A stretch of 37,692 nt of DNA, taken from positions 1 through 37,692 of the forward strand of contig JAGXOC010000011.1 in assembly GCA_019894665.1 (NCBI GenBank), given 5' to 3'. The translations under genes were made by a program, and so were the position numbers. Under the pieces are notes generated by a model. That model saw only the letters and a program-made list of their open reading frames with translations, was not told the origin of the DNA and did not search any database. Below are positions 1-8,014 of this stretch, one piece after another. The DNA is from Candidatus Thorarchaeota archaeon (lineage in GTDB: Archaea > Asgardarchaeota > Thorarchaeia > Thorarchaeales > Thorarchaeaceae). Numbering within the stretch: the stretch's first letter is position 1; each line of letters opens with the position of its first letter.

Positions 1-31
1 ATGTAAAGAAGGTTATCATATCAGAAGGAAT

Positions 32-763
32 TCAGAGTATCTCTTTCAGGTCTTTGATGTGCTCAATCACAACGGTGTCAGATGATATCTTCTCCTCCTC
101 ATGAGGATCGTACCATGTCAGTAGGACGGGAATCATTCCTGCGCGCGTGGCTGCCTCAACATCGTACTCCACGATGTTCCCAACATATGCGCATTTGTGT
201 GGGTTCATATCAAAGGCCGCAGCCACCGTCACAAGCATGTAGGGGGATGGTTTTCGATAGTCCGGGACATTAGTATATTCCACAGCATCAAACAAATGGT
301 GAATTCCAGAGGCTTTAAGATGATGAGTGGGGTCGGTGAACCTGTTTGACGCGATTCCGAGTTTGAACCCTCGACTCTTCAGCTCTTCAAGACCCTCTTT
401 GCAGCCCTCCATAAGTTCATGACTCGCTATCTCATGGAACCTGTCCCATTCTCGCTGATAGTCCTGAACGACGTCTTCGTGGTCCTTTACCCCTAAGGCT
501 GTCAAGAGCCTCCTATCATATTCAATCCAGTGCTCAAGTTCAGGTTTCCAATGAATGTCCACATCGTTCTCCATCATGTAATTTGTCAGCCACTCATCGG
601 GCTCTTTGGTAGCAGCTAGAATATCTGCATCTGGAAAATCCTTGCTCTCTCCATGTCCTGTGTCACTCAGAAAATCACGAGTCAAACTGCACATGTCGGA
701 AACTGGTTTATAGAGAGTTCCTCCTAGGTCGAAGATTATTCCCGTGATGCCTTCCAGTTTCAT
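32..763 (-). CDS. HAD-superfamily hydrolase
   Basis: Haloacid-dehalogenase-fold hydrolase of 243 aa, probably a small-metabolite phosphatase; the substrate cannot be read from sequence. Motif I is FDLGGTL with nucleophile Asp12. The second Asp of the usual DxD is Gly14, which is seen in many HAD members but argues for altered or weak phosphatase chemistry. Motif II is IASNR (Ser139), motif III is Lys171 in YRKPSP, and motif IV is GNIVEYD (Asp201). A helical cap lies between motifs I and II, about residues 20-120. The ATG at 763 lacks a clear ribosome-binding site. It is transcribed divergently from the TPR gene at 868. The family call is firm; the function is unknown. Confidence 0.88.
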   Translation of the reverse strand: MKLEGITGIIFDLGGTLYKPVSDMCSLTRDFLSDTGHGESKDFPDADILAATKEPDEWLTNYMMENDVDIHWKPELEHWIEYDRRLLTALGVKDHEDVVQDYQREWDRFHEIASHELMEGCKEGLEELKSRGFKLGIASNRFTDPTHHLKASGIHHLFDAVEYTNVPDYRKPSPYMLVTVAAAFDMNPHKCAYVGNIVEYDVEAATRAGMIPVLLTWYDPHEEEKISSDTVVIEHIKDLKEIL

Positions 764-867
764 GACTTCAAGACATCAGACACACAAACACTTGTATTCA
801 TCGCAATGTGCTTTGTGAGGCAACTCAACTCTTTTCAATGAAATATTGAGTGAAAGAGTGATGAATT

Positions 868-2022
868 ATGGACCCTGTTGACGCATCCTTGCGAGCAGTT
901 GACAAGCATCTAAAGGGTAATCCAGACGATGCTTCAGCATGGAATGCAAAGGGAGTCTTTCACGCACAGAAAAGAGAGTTTGGAGAGGCTCTCCGGAGTC
1001 TTGACCGTGCGTTGAAACTTGACCCGAATCTCGCACAAGCTCACACCAACCGTGGTCGGGTCTTGCTTGCACTGGGTCCAGAAAAGGCGAATGATGCACT
1101 CCGATCTTTTGATAGTGCATTGAAGCTCACACCAGAGGATGTTCAGATTCTACATGATAAGGCATCAGCCCTTCATGCCATGGGTCGTGTTGATGAAGAA
1201 CTTGCTTGTGTGAGACGAATCAGCAAGTTATCTCAGAACGAATGGGGTGTCTGGGTTCGCATTGGTGACATCGAACTGGAACTTGGTCACTTCGAAACCG
1301 CAATCAAGAGCTATGACACTGCTCTTGAATTGAAAGATGACTTAGTCCCCGCATTCATTCGCAGAGCAATCGCCTTTGGATTGCTAGAGCAGTGGAAGGA
1401 AGCGATAAAGTCCGCAGAGACCGCTACCAAGCTCGAACCAGATAATTCAGAGGCCTGGCTTATTCGGGGCGATGTTTACCTCAGGGCTGGGAAACACAAC
1501 TCAGCCATGAAGGCTCTTAAGAAAGCCTCCGAATTAGATCCAGAAGATGCCTCTGTAGAGAATACGATGGGCATGGTAGCGTACAAGGATGGCAAGCTTA
1601 AAGATGCGGTCAAACACCTCCGAAGGGCTATCATCCGAAAGAAAGAGTATCCAACTGCTTTACGAAACCTTGGATTTGTCCTCATGGAGTTAGAAGAATG
1701 GAGTGAGGCAGCCAAAGCCTTTGAGAGTTACACATCTTATGTGAAGGACGACCCTGACACATATGACGCAAAATCTACAGCATACGTACGCATGGATGAT
1801 TTCTGTTCAGCTGTTGACGGCTGGGAACTAGCACGGAAGTTGTACAAGAAAGCTGACAATAGTGCTGAAGCAGAGAGAGTTTCTGCACTTGGACGTGCAG
1901 CACGAATAAACTGCACCCGGCAGACGAAAGCCGTAAAGGAACAACGTGAGCATGATAGGTCACAGAGGCGGTTCTCAGACCGTCACGAGATAAGAAGGAA
2001 GAAAGAACGAAAGAAACGATGA
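868..2022 (+). CDS. Soluble TPR-repeat protein
   Basis: A 384-aa protein made almost wholly of tetratricopeptide repeats, with recurring W/A/G-A-F-x-A-x-x-x-x-x-x-A-L-x-L-x-P patterns from about residue 20 to 345. It should be a protein-protein interaction scaffold. The last 35 residues are very basic (RRKKERKKR at the end) and may bind nucleic acid or an acidic partner. No signal peptide or membrane segment is visible. The ATG at 868 follows AGTGATGAATT, a GTGAT-type ribosome-binding site. It converges with a second, membrane-anchored TPR gene whose stop is one base away. The partner is unknown. Confidence 0.88.
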   Translation: MDPVDASLRAVDKHLKGNPDDASAWNAKGVFHAQKREFGEALRSLDRALKLDPNLAQAHTNRGRVLLALGPEKANDALRSFDSALKLTPEDVQILHDKASALHAMGRVDEELACVRRISKLSQNEWGVWVRIGDIELELGHFETAIKSYDTALELKDDLVPAFIRRAIAFGLLEQWKEAIKSAETATKLEPDNSEAWLIRGDVYLRAGKHNSAMKALKKASELDPEDASVENTMGMVAYKDGKLKDAVKHLRRAIIRKKEYPTALRNLGFVLMELEEWSEAAKAFESYTSYVKDDPDTYDAKSTAYVRMDDFCSAVDGWELARKLYKKADNSAEAERVSALGRAARINCTRQTKAVKEQREHDRSQRRFSDRHEIRRKKERKKR

Positions 2023-2023
2023 G

Positions 2024-2350
2024 CTAGACTGAGAACTTGTAGGCCTCATCCGCCCCTTCAAAGTCCCCTAATTTTGTAAGTAGGTCTCCAATCCTTTTCC
2101 ACGCTTCTTTATGGTGTGGATTCAATTTGACAGTTGAACGATATGCTGCTGCCGCTGCAACATCGTGTCCTTTCCACTGCAGTAGTTTTCCGTAGGAGAA
2201 CCATCCCTCTACATCATCAGGTCTGTCCAAAAGCAGCATGCCCATCATATCCATTGCAAGTATTGGGATGAACGGGACTGTGAGTGCTAGGACAACACCG
2301 GCAACAATTATCGCGAGTAGAGGAACCATAACAAACTGTGTTCCAATCAA
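2024..2350 (-). CDS. Membrane-anchored mini-TPR protein
   Basis: A small protein (108 aa) with one N-terminal transmembrane helix, about residues 8-32 (VPLLAIIVAG then LTVPFIPILA), followed by roughly two TPR units: a WFSYGKLLQWKGHDVAAAAAY unit and a HHKEAWKRIGDLLTKLGD unit. The topology would place the repeats on one side of the membrane as a docking module. The TTG start at 2350 abuts the TGA of the metallo-hydrolase gene upstream, so the two are probably co-transcribed and translationally coupled. An ATG at 2329 (MVPLL) is the alternative start. No named family is recognised beyond TPR. Confidence 0.72.
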   Translation of the reverse strand: MIGTQFVMVPLLAIIVAGVVLALTVPFIPILAMDMMGMLLLDRPDDVEGWFSYGKLLQWKGHDVAAAAAYRSTVKLNPHHKEAWKRIGDLLTKLGDFEGADEAYKFSV

Positions 2351-3163
2351 TCACTTTTCTGCTTTGTCAAACAGTAGAGATTTGAGAAAGATGTCAATTG
2401 CAAATCGACCTTGGGTCATCTCAAGATACCATGGACCTGAAAGTTCGAGTGACTCCTGAATCTCATGAATTGACTTGCCCTCCTCGTGGAGTTTCAGCAC
2501 TTTCACACGAATGTCATTGAGAAAATCCACTCTGACCTGGACGTGTTCCTTTGGTGATGTGACTGGTCCTCTATGAGCATCGAAGATAATCTCGATGTCC
2601 ATTTCTAAAATCTTCTCAAGGGTCTCGACCATGAGAGGAATATTCTCATCAGGCATTCCTATTATCTTTCGAGATGGGACTGGGACGGCATCGGCTGAGA
2701 ACAGCCACTTACGATTTGGCTCATAGAATCCAACCATTTGTTGCCCGTGACCCGGAAGTGGGACCACCTCAAACTCGAGGTCTCCAATGGTGAAATATGA
2801 GGGCATCTTCTCGACCTCTGCCACAGGTTTTGGCTGTCCCCATACAAAGTCAAAGAACTCTGGAATAGTTGGTGGATTTTTGATAATCTGAATATCTGGT
2901 TCCATAGCGTATATCTTTGATCGAGGCACGAAAGCGGAACATCCTCCGTAATGGTCTTCATGTGCATGACTGACATAGATCTTGTTGACCTCGGTCTTGG
3001 CTGCAAACCTCTCAATGTCTTCGAGAGCATTTGCACACCCCGCATCAAAGAGCGTGTCTTTAATGAGGTACGCAATGGCCCACATGATAGGATGCCCATC
3101 CTCCATTGCAGTTGAAGTCTTGACAAGGGTTACGTCATCGTTGTATGGTTCCACGTCAAACAT
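2351..3163 (-). CDS. Metallo-beta-lactamase-fold hydrolase
   Basis: An MBL-superfamily hydrolase of 270 aa with a full dinuclear metal site: HAHEDH at residues 66-71, His139 in PLPGHGQ, Asp158 in FSADAV, and His197 in FDAHRGP. This is the glyoxalase II-like arrangement, but the helical C-terminus (about 205-270) resembles the many uncharacterised archaeal MBL hydrolases rather than a classical glyoxalase II. It is predicted to be cytosolic. It lies directly upstream of, and touches, the mini-TPR gene. The ATG at 3163 has no obvious ribosome-binding site and may be leaderless. The substrate cannot be assigned. Confidence 0.88.
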   Translation of the reverse strand: MFDVEPYNDDVTLVKTSTAMEDGHPIMWAIAYLIKDTLFDAGCANALEDIERFAAKTEVNKIYVSHAHEDHYGGCSAFVPRSKIYAMEPDIQIIKNPPTIPEFFDFVWGQPKPVAEVEKMPSYFTIGDLEFEVVPLPGHGQQMVGFYEPNRKWLFSADAVPVPSRKIIGMPDENIPLMVETLEKILEMDIEIIFDAHRGPVTSPKEHVQVRVDFLNDIRVKVLKLHEEGKSIHEIQESLELSGPWYLEMTQGRFAIDIFLKSLLFDKAEK

Positions 3164-3283
3164 AAGACATGTGCGTGCAATGCATAACTTGATTCCTTCG
3201 GTCTAGCTATGAACGACATCTCTTCATTGCATTAGATCCAATGTATAGTTCCTGACTAGTATAGATATGGACCCCAGAGGTTT

Positions 3284-3632
3284 CTACATTGCTGCCCGAA
3301 TCTTCTCAAGCTTCTGTCGCAGCTCATCTCCTGCCTGTGAAAGCCAGCCCTCCAAAGTGTCACATCCGTAATCATCACAATGAGTACAGGTTTCTACACC
3401 TCGTTCGCTTGCACAAGATTTGACACTACAAGCCCCACAGAACTTGAATTTGGGTTCAGCGTCAACCTTGCAACCCACACAGTTAATCTCCTCTGCTGCA
3501 ATAGGATAGTCGGGACCTCCCCCGCTCAGCAGCCTGCTTCATTCGCAATTCGTCGTCATTTGTTTTCCAAGCAAGATGGGCAGGACACACTGCACAATCT
3601 AACCCACAATACGCACGCATGCTCTCGGTCAT
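3284..3632 (-). pseudogene. DUF3795-type Cys-rich protein, broken by a one-base frameshift
   Basis: Two adjacent reading frames together form one Cys-rich DUF3795-like protein. The N-terminal part starts at the ATG at 3632 and reads MTESMRAYCGLDCAVCPAHL, then runs out of frame. The C-terminal part, in the next frame, reads YPIAAEEINCVGCKV and continues with CGACSVKSC, CTHCDDYGCDTLEGW and a short tail to the stop at 3284. The frame is lost at a run of five C on the plus strand (3519-3523). Removing one base restores a continuous 115-aa protein, and 349 nt equals 116 codons plus one. It is a real disruption, a programmed shift, or an assembly indel. A downstream ORF starting at 3478 would lack the first Cys cluster. 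Confidence 0.75.
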
Positions 3633-3652
3633 GACTACCTATGATGTCTAAT

Positions 3653-3662
3653 CATAATAAAA
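3653..3662 (-). promoter_or_regulatory. Box A (TATA) of the DUF3795 gene
   Basis: TTTTATTATG on the minus strand is centred about 26 bp upstream of the ATG at 3632. That spacing would put the transcription start on or next to the start codon, implying a leaderless mRNA. The 26-bp spacing is established for archaeal promoters; its use here is inferred. Confidence 0.5.
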
Positions 3663-3724
3663 GATCAACAGATGCCCGGAAGTAATTCTAGGGAAATCTT
3701 TGTCAAATTGCGGTTCAAGCAATC

Positions 3725-3732
3725 TTTTTATC
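3725..3732 (+). promoter_or_regulatory. Box A of the thioredoxin-like/methyltransferase pair
   Basis: TTTTTATC on the plus strand is a box A-like element centred near 3729. It predicts a transcription start near 3755, just at the inverted repeats of 3752-3776 and about 45 bp before the ATG at 3801. Confidence 0.5.
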
Positions 3733-3751
3733 CTTTGTTCACTAGATGCAT

Positions 3752-3776
3752 CTGTTGGTGAATTCCAACAGAATTC
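3752..3776 (+). promoter_or_regulatory. Overlapping inverted repeats at a promoter (operator or switch candidate)
   Basis: A perfect 7-bp inverted repeat, CTGTTGG-N6-CCAACAG, covers 3752-3771. A second pairing, GAATTC-N5-GAATTC at 3760-3776, shares part of the same bases, so the two hairpins cannot form together. They lie at the predicted transcription start between box A and the ATG at 3801. An operator is the simplest reading; an RNA switch in the leader is the alternative. Confidence 0.4.
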
Positions 3777-3800
3777 TTTTGTATCTATGAGTTGGTACAT

Positions 3801-4340
3801 ATGTCTGAAGATGCCCAATGGGAAAAAGCAATTGAGTATACGAAATTTCTGAAAGGTGCTCGTGAGAATGTAGAGAGCATGAAAGCGAGATATACAGACC
3901 TTCAGATAACCGAACAAGATCTAGAACATCTCCGCAGTCTTCAGAATGACCTTCTAATACTTGTTATTGGTACTGAACGTTGCAGTGACACTGCTGGCAA
4001 CATGCCAATTCTGGCCAAGATGGCTGACATCTCATCAAAGATTCAACTCCGTATTCTTGACAGTGATGCCAATGCAACATATCATCAGCAGTTCAAGGTC
4101 AATGGAAAGATGAAAACCCCAGTTGTTCTCTTTCTCAATCCGAAGCACGAAGAGCTGTGCCGATGGGTCGAGCGGCCAAACGCGGCATACAAAGTGATCA
4201 ATGAGGCAACGAACCCCTCTTTGGAGAGCAGAACGAAAGAGCTCAAGAAACTGTACAGTGACCCTGAGATTCAACGACAGAGTGTGAACGAGTTCATGGA
4301 TCTAATACTCCGGGCTGATTTTATCTCAGGAAGAAGCTAA
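3801..4340 (+). CDS. Thioredoxin-fold protein (Thioredoxin_9-like)
   Basis: A predicted cytosolic protein of 179 aa with a long helical N-terminus and a thioredoxin-like core. The active-site region is GTERCSDTAGNMP, with one cysteine (Cys61) followed by Ser-Asp rather than CxxC, as in the Thioredoxin_9 family (WCGD-type sites). A MKTPVVLFL segment supplies the cis-Pro loop after RILDSD. A single-Cys site suggests thiol transfer or bacillithiol/CoA-type redox work rather than a classical disulfide reductase. The ATG at 3801 is preferred over an in-frame TTG at 3792. Two bases separate its stop from the methyltransferase gene, so the two form one operon. Confidence 0.72.
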   Translation: MSEDAQWEKAIEYTKFLKGARENVESMKARYTDLQITEQDLEHLRSLQNDLLILVIGTERCSDTAGNMPILAKMADISSKIQLRILDSDANATYHQQFKVNGKMKTPVVLFLNPKHEELCRWVERPNAAYKVINEATNPSLESRTKELKKLYSDPEIQRQSVNEFMDLILRADFISGRS

Positions 4341-4342
4341 AC

Positions 4343-4999
4343 ATGGCACATAATCATGGGAAGGATGACTGGACTGACGATGAACGTGTCCAGCGGATGG
4401 TCAAATCATACAACGTGCGATACGATGACGAATTCTGGAATGCATTCGAATTACTCACAAATAGAGACTCCCGGTCTGTCGTTGCAGATTTTGGATGTGG
4501 ACCTGGACTCCTACTTGCTGATATCGCGAACCGATTCAAGGCTCATACAGCTATTGCACTTGATGAGAGTGACCAGATGCTCGCTCTAGCAGAAACTTAC
4601 CTCAAAGAGCGAACCGAGCTCAAATCCATTGATATTCAAAAAGTCAACTTCGATGCAGAAAAGATTCAGGTTGATTCTGATAGCATCGACTTTGCGTTCT
4701 CTGGATTCATGCTTCATGAGGTTGCCAGTCCCAGTGATTTTGTAACCAAAGTCTACAAGCTTGTCAAATCTAATGGAATCTGTGTGGTCTATGATTTTGT
4801 ATCTGGAAACGAGGAGATGTTCGCCAAGACAATGAGTGAGCATGGAATGAGTGAGGAACAAGCACGAAAGCGATATCCACATATGTGCAAACACTCAGCA
4901 GATGATATCGTAGAGATACTAGAGAAGTCTGGGTTCTCAGACTGTCGCGCACTGATAATTGGTGAGATTCGCGCAGTTGTAGTAGGACTAAAGAGGTAA
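4343..4999 (+). CDS. Class I SAM-dependent methyltransferase
   Basis: A 218-aa class I (Rossmann) methyltransferase of the Methyltransf_11/25 type. Motif I, VVADFGCGPG at residues 46-55, binds S-adenosylmethionine. ALDESDQML is the acidic strand-2 loop, and DSIDFAFSGFMLHEV is the motif IV/V region. The C-terminal half has the usual VKSNGICVVYDF strand and a helical end. The substrate is unknown; the UbiE/arsenite-like small-molecule group looks closer than rRNA or protein enzymes. It starts two bases after the thioredoxin-like gene and should be co-translated. Confidence 0.85.
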   Translation: MAHNHGKDDWTDDERVQRMVKSYNVRYDDEFWNAFELLTNRDSRSVVADFGCGPGLLLADIANRFKAHTAIALDESDQMLALAETYLKERTELKSIDIQKVNFDAEKIQVDSDSIDFAFSGFMLHEVASPSDFVTKVYKLVKSNGICVVYDFVSGNEEMFAKTMSEHGMSEEQARKRYPHMCKHSADDIVEILEKSGFSDCRALIIGEIRAVVVGLKR

Positions 5000-5038
5000 G
5001 CCGTCATACAATCGTTTGAAATCAGAGAGTCGGAAAAT

Positions 5039-5242
5039 ATGTCATCCTCACGTCGAAAGTCATCCCCATGGGCGCACGATGACTCTGAACTAGTATGTCC
5101 AAGATGCGGCAGCAAGCGCATAGCTAGGATACTTGACTCTTGGTCCCGACCTCGAGGTGTTCAGATGTTCAAGTGCACAACGTGTGGAAAGAAATTCTAT
5201 GACCGAGGAATTGATGATTATAGACCGACCTTCATCAGATAA
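5039..5242 (+). CDS. Small zinc-ribbon protein
   Basis: A 67-aa protein with one zinc ribbon: CPRCGSKRIA, then about 20 residues later CTTCGKKFYD. The basic, Ser-rich N-terminus (SSSRRKSSP) is probably disordered. Such ribbons bind nucleic acid or sit in transcription and replication complexes. It ends 21 bp before priL on the same strand, so it is probably co-expressed with the primase large subunit. No further function is recognisable. Confidence 0.75.
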   Translation: MSSSRRKSSPWAHDDSELVCPRCGSKRIARILDSWSRPRGVQMFKCTTCGKKFYDRGIDDYRPTFIR

Positions 5243-5263
5243 TCAACGAGTGGAGCGAGAAAC

Positions 5264-6400
5264 TTGTCCAGACGCCTTCACCATATGAAATACCCCTTCT
5301 CACTCCAAGCTAGGCAAGCCTCACAGAGGATGGCTCGAGACTTAGGTGCGCTCGTAGAACTTCTGGAAGACCCAGAGAATCACTATGTAGTAGATGAAGC
5401 AGAAGCCCGGGTTTATGCGGCTCTTACTCAATCTCAAATCCGCTATCCTGAGATGGAAAACGAGAATGATGTTCTGATCTACCCAACAGCACGACTGATT
5501 GTTGAGGAACTTGGTCTTCCTCGGCTTCGTGCTCTCCAAGCTGAAGCAGAGTCAAAGGAAGCTAATAGACAACTTGGCAAAGAGGACAGTGAGCTAGTTT
5601 CTGAACTATGCGAAAGCTCATTCAACTGGAGCATAGATTCTATGGGGGATATAACACAACGATCCAAACTCCCTTTGATGCTTCGAACTTTTGAGCTGAA
5701 AATTCGTTTTGAGAACTATCTTGAAGTTGCTCCGGCTTTTCATAGTGAGGAGTGGAGCCTCATCAATCGATACTTGGACAAGGGATGGATACCCATTAGA
5801 CGCTCTGAGTTGGATCGACTCATATCAGGCAAGTTCAGACAACTCATCATGCAAGGTCGATTTGATATTCCAAAGATGTCCCAACGACTTATTGAAACAG
5901 TTCAACGCATCGAGGCAGAGACTAAGGGTAGGATACGTCAGGCTGAGCCGTTGAAATTGACAGAAACCCTTGCATCAGCATTTCCACCATGCATTCAGAA
6001 GATGTATGATGATTCCATTAGAGGTGACGTCAATCTATCCCATGATGCACGATTTGCACTTGCTGCGTTTCTTCTCAAGATAGGAATGGAAGAGGATGAA
6101 GTGCAGACGGTGTTCTCTGGTTCTCCAGACAAGAACACCAGTCTCATTGGATATCAAGTTCGACACATCGCATCGAAAAGGTCTATGGGCGCAGAAGATG
6201 GGGGTTACACGCCTCCCGGGTGCAAGAAATTACAAGTAAACAATCTCTGTCCAGTCTATCTGGGGACAGCATCCGATCCGTTGTGTGAATACGTTTTGAA
6301 TCCCCTCGGGTTCTACCAGACACGTGCCTGGGAGATAACAAAGGGCATTCAGGATCACTCGTGGTACGCAAGAAAACGTGACAAGAAACAGAACTTTTAG
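5264..6400 (+). CDS. priL: DNA primase large subunit PriL
   Basis: Archaeal/eukaryotic-type primase regulatory subunit (378 aa), which partners the catalytic PriS in making RNA-DNA primers. The N-terminal helical domain begins HHMKYPFS and carries YPTARLIVEELGL. The C-terminal domain has the four cysteines expected to hold a [4Fe-4S] cluster: Cys243 (PPCIQ), Cys320 (TPPGCKKL), Cys329 (NNLCP) and Cys341 (DPLCEY), with YQVRHIA between the first two. The start is TTG 5264; the next Met (MKYPF, 5285) is an alternative. priS is not in the window. It converges with ogg, and the two stop codons overlap by four bases. Confidence 0.93.
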   Translation: MSRRLHHMKYPFSLQARQASQRMARDLGALVELLEDPENHYVVDEAEARVYAALTQSQIRYPEMENENDVLIYPTARLIVEELGLPRLRALQAEAESKEANRQLGKEDSELVSELCESSFNWSIDSMGDITQRSKLPLMLRTFELKIRFENYLEVAPAFHSEEWSLINRYLDKGWIPIRRSELDRLISGKFRQLIMQGRFDIPKMSQRLIETVQRIEAETKGRIRQAEPLKLTETLASAFPPCIQKMYDDSIRGDVNLSHDARFALAAFLLKIGMEEDEVQTVFSGSPDKNTSLIGYQVRHIASKRSMGAEDGGYTPPGCKKLQVNNLCPVYLGTASDPLCEYVLNPLGFYQTRAWEITKGIQDHSWYARKRDKKQNF

Positions 6401-7227
6401 ACTGCGCATCTTGAGTAATGGTAGAGGTATTCCTGGGCATAGCCTGCATATCTACCAAAGTAGTTCCTCGCTGCTTCTGCTTTCTTCGAGTACGATTTTC
6501 CTGTTGTCGTGAAAACTCCATAGTGTTCTTGAATCACGCGTTCAATCCATACATCAATGGGAAAGGCTTCTAGAAATCCCAGTGAGAACAGGCTTACGCA
6601 ATCTGCGACCTTGTCGCCAACACCATGAAGTTTCTTCAGCTGCTTGTGAGCTTCTATGTAATCCATATTCCTGAGTTTATTCTCTGAAATCTCACCGGCT
6701 ACAATTACTTCCGTTGACTTCACGATGAACTCGGACCTCCATGCCAGTCCAAGTTTCTTCAGCTCACTTACAGTGGCATTGGATAACTGCCCAGGAGTTG
6801 GCATTCCATAGACTGTCTTTCCTCTGAACTCGTAAGATGTCCCCCAGTTCTCTCGTATAGAATTCGTCATCCCCCGGATTGCAGGGACATTCTTCCATAC
6901 TGAACAGAGAAACGACACAAGACATGGAAAGAAGGGGTCATTGATGATGCGTAGGTTTGGTGCGAAGTCTATACTCTTCTTCATGATTCCATCTCTAGTG
7001 ATCTCTCGATGGATTTGGTCCAAAGGGTCCTCTAATCTGAACAGCTTTGAGAGGTCTACATCGTTATCTGATGTGTCATAGAGTAATGTATCTCCTCTCT
7101 GCTCAACATACACTACCTGCCCAATGTCCGCGTTGATGTATCCTTCACCCTCCTTAACCCAACAAAATGTCTGTCCGCACTCTAGTGTGTCAACGAGACT
7201 GAAACCTTCGACCTGTAGACTTCTCAT
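6397..7227 (-). CDS. ogg: OGG1-type 8-oxoguanine DNA glycosylase/AP lyase
   Basis: A base-excision repair enzyme of 276 aa that removes 8-oxoguanine opposite cytosine and nicks the abasic site. The N-terminal OGG_N-like domain (1-100) includes LECGQTFCWVKEG, the usual QSFRW-like motif. The HhH-GPD domain follows, with the helix-hairpin-helix KLHGVGDKVADCV, catalytic Lys206 (human OGG1 Lys249) and Asp225 in FPIDVW (OGG1 Asp268). The ORF stays open to 7404, but the family begins near MRSLQVEGF, so ATG 7227 is chosen. The extra 59 residues would overlap mobB and show no family features. Confidence 0.92.
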   Translation of the reverse strand: MRSLQVEGFSLVDTLECGQTFCWVKEGEGYINADIGQVVYVEQRGDTLLYDTSDNDVDLSKLFRLEDPLDQIHREITRDGIMKKSIDFAPNLRIINDPFFPCLVSFLCSVWKNVPAIRGMTNSIRENWGTSYEFRGKTVYGMPTPGQLSNATVSELKKLGLAWRSEFIVKSTEVIVAGEISENKLRNMDYIEAHKQLKKLHGVGDKVADCVSLFSLGFLEAFPIDVWIERVIQEHYGVFTTTGKSYSKKAEAARNYFGRYAGYAQEYLYHYSRCAV

Positions 7228-7396
7228 CAAGACACTACCTGTTGGTTCTCGAAATGAGTATTGTGCTCTGACAGTTACAATCAGATAGACAATGCTAAAA
7301 CCAAAGACCCCGGATGGTTGTATTGCGGCAGTGATGAGCCTCCATTGTGAGATTGTGAACAAATGATCGACCTTAGGGGTATCTGAGCCGCACCTT

Positions 7397-7891
7397 CTAC
7401 TCAATCTCTAAAATATCCAAAGCTCTAGTTTTCACGATTTCAACCAGCTCTTCAATCTCATCTGCATTCATGACACGGAACTCTTTGCTAGCGTCGGTTT
7501 CTCTGCCCGACCAGCTCACGATAGCCTGTGTGTTTACTGGAACATCATCAGGTTTCACATCGGTATTTCCTACGCACCAGAACCTAGGAATGTTTGTTGA
7601 CTTCATTCCTTCTACAATGAGAAAATCATACTTGGACAACCTAGCTAACTCGTCAGGACCAACCCTGTCTGTGAACTTTACCGACTTGGTTCCGGGTCCA
7701 AGGAAGATTGTCATTGAGGCTCCCGCCTGCATATGTTTCCAAGTATCTGTTCCTTGGTCAAACCCTACTTGATGCATTGAACTCTTTATTGTGGCAACCG
7801 AATATCCACTCTTGACTAGTGATCTGACAATTGCTTCCACAAGCGTAGTCTTCCCTGTGCCTGAATATCCTGAAACTACAAATACTCGCAT
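7397..7891 (-). CDS. mobB: Molybdopterin-guanine dinucleotide biosynthesis protein MobB
   Basis: A P-loop GTPase-like adaptor of molybdenum-cofactor guanylylation, 164 aa, close to the usual MobB length. The Walker A is GYSGTGKTT at residues 8-16, followed by VATIKSSMHQ and DTWKHMQAGA, matching the MobB KH-x-D-x-x-R/W-x-x-x-AGA pattern. A DFLIVEGMK segment is the Walker B-like strand. The start ATG at 7891 follows GAGGAACGAG. No other moa/mob gene is in the window, so it is detached from its pathway partners. Divergent from the ABC cassette. Confidence 0.88.
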   Translation of the reverse strand: MRVFVVSGYSGTGKTTLVEAIVRSLVKSGYSVATIKSSMHQVGFDQGTDTWKHMQAGASMTIFLGPGTKSVKFTDRVGPDELARLSKYDFLIVEGMKSTNIPRFWCVGNTDVKPDDVPVNTQAIVSWSGRETDASKEFRVMNADEIEELVEIVKTRALDILEIE

Positions 7892-8014
7892 CTCGTTCCT
7901 CTCCGACTAGCTCGCATAAGGTAGTTTCGTTTCACCGTTGACCGTTCGTTCGTGTCCTCAAAACAGCTGCTCAAAGGGGGACCCTTAAAACGGGGCCATG
8001 CAAGTTCGGTGTTG

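Noticed and set aside
7228-7404. Extra 59 codons before ogg
   Set aside because: They overlap mobB, show no family features, and ATG 7227 gives the normal OGG start.
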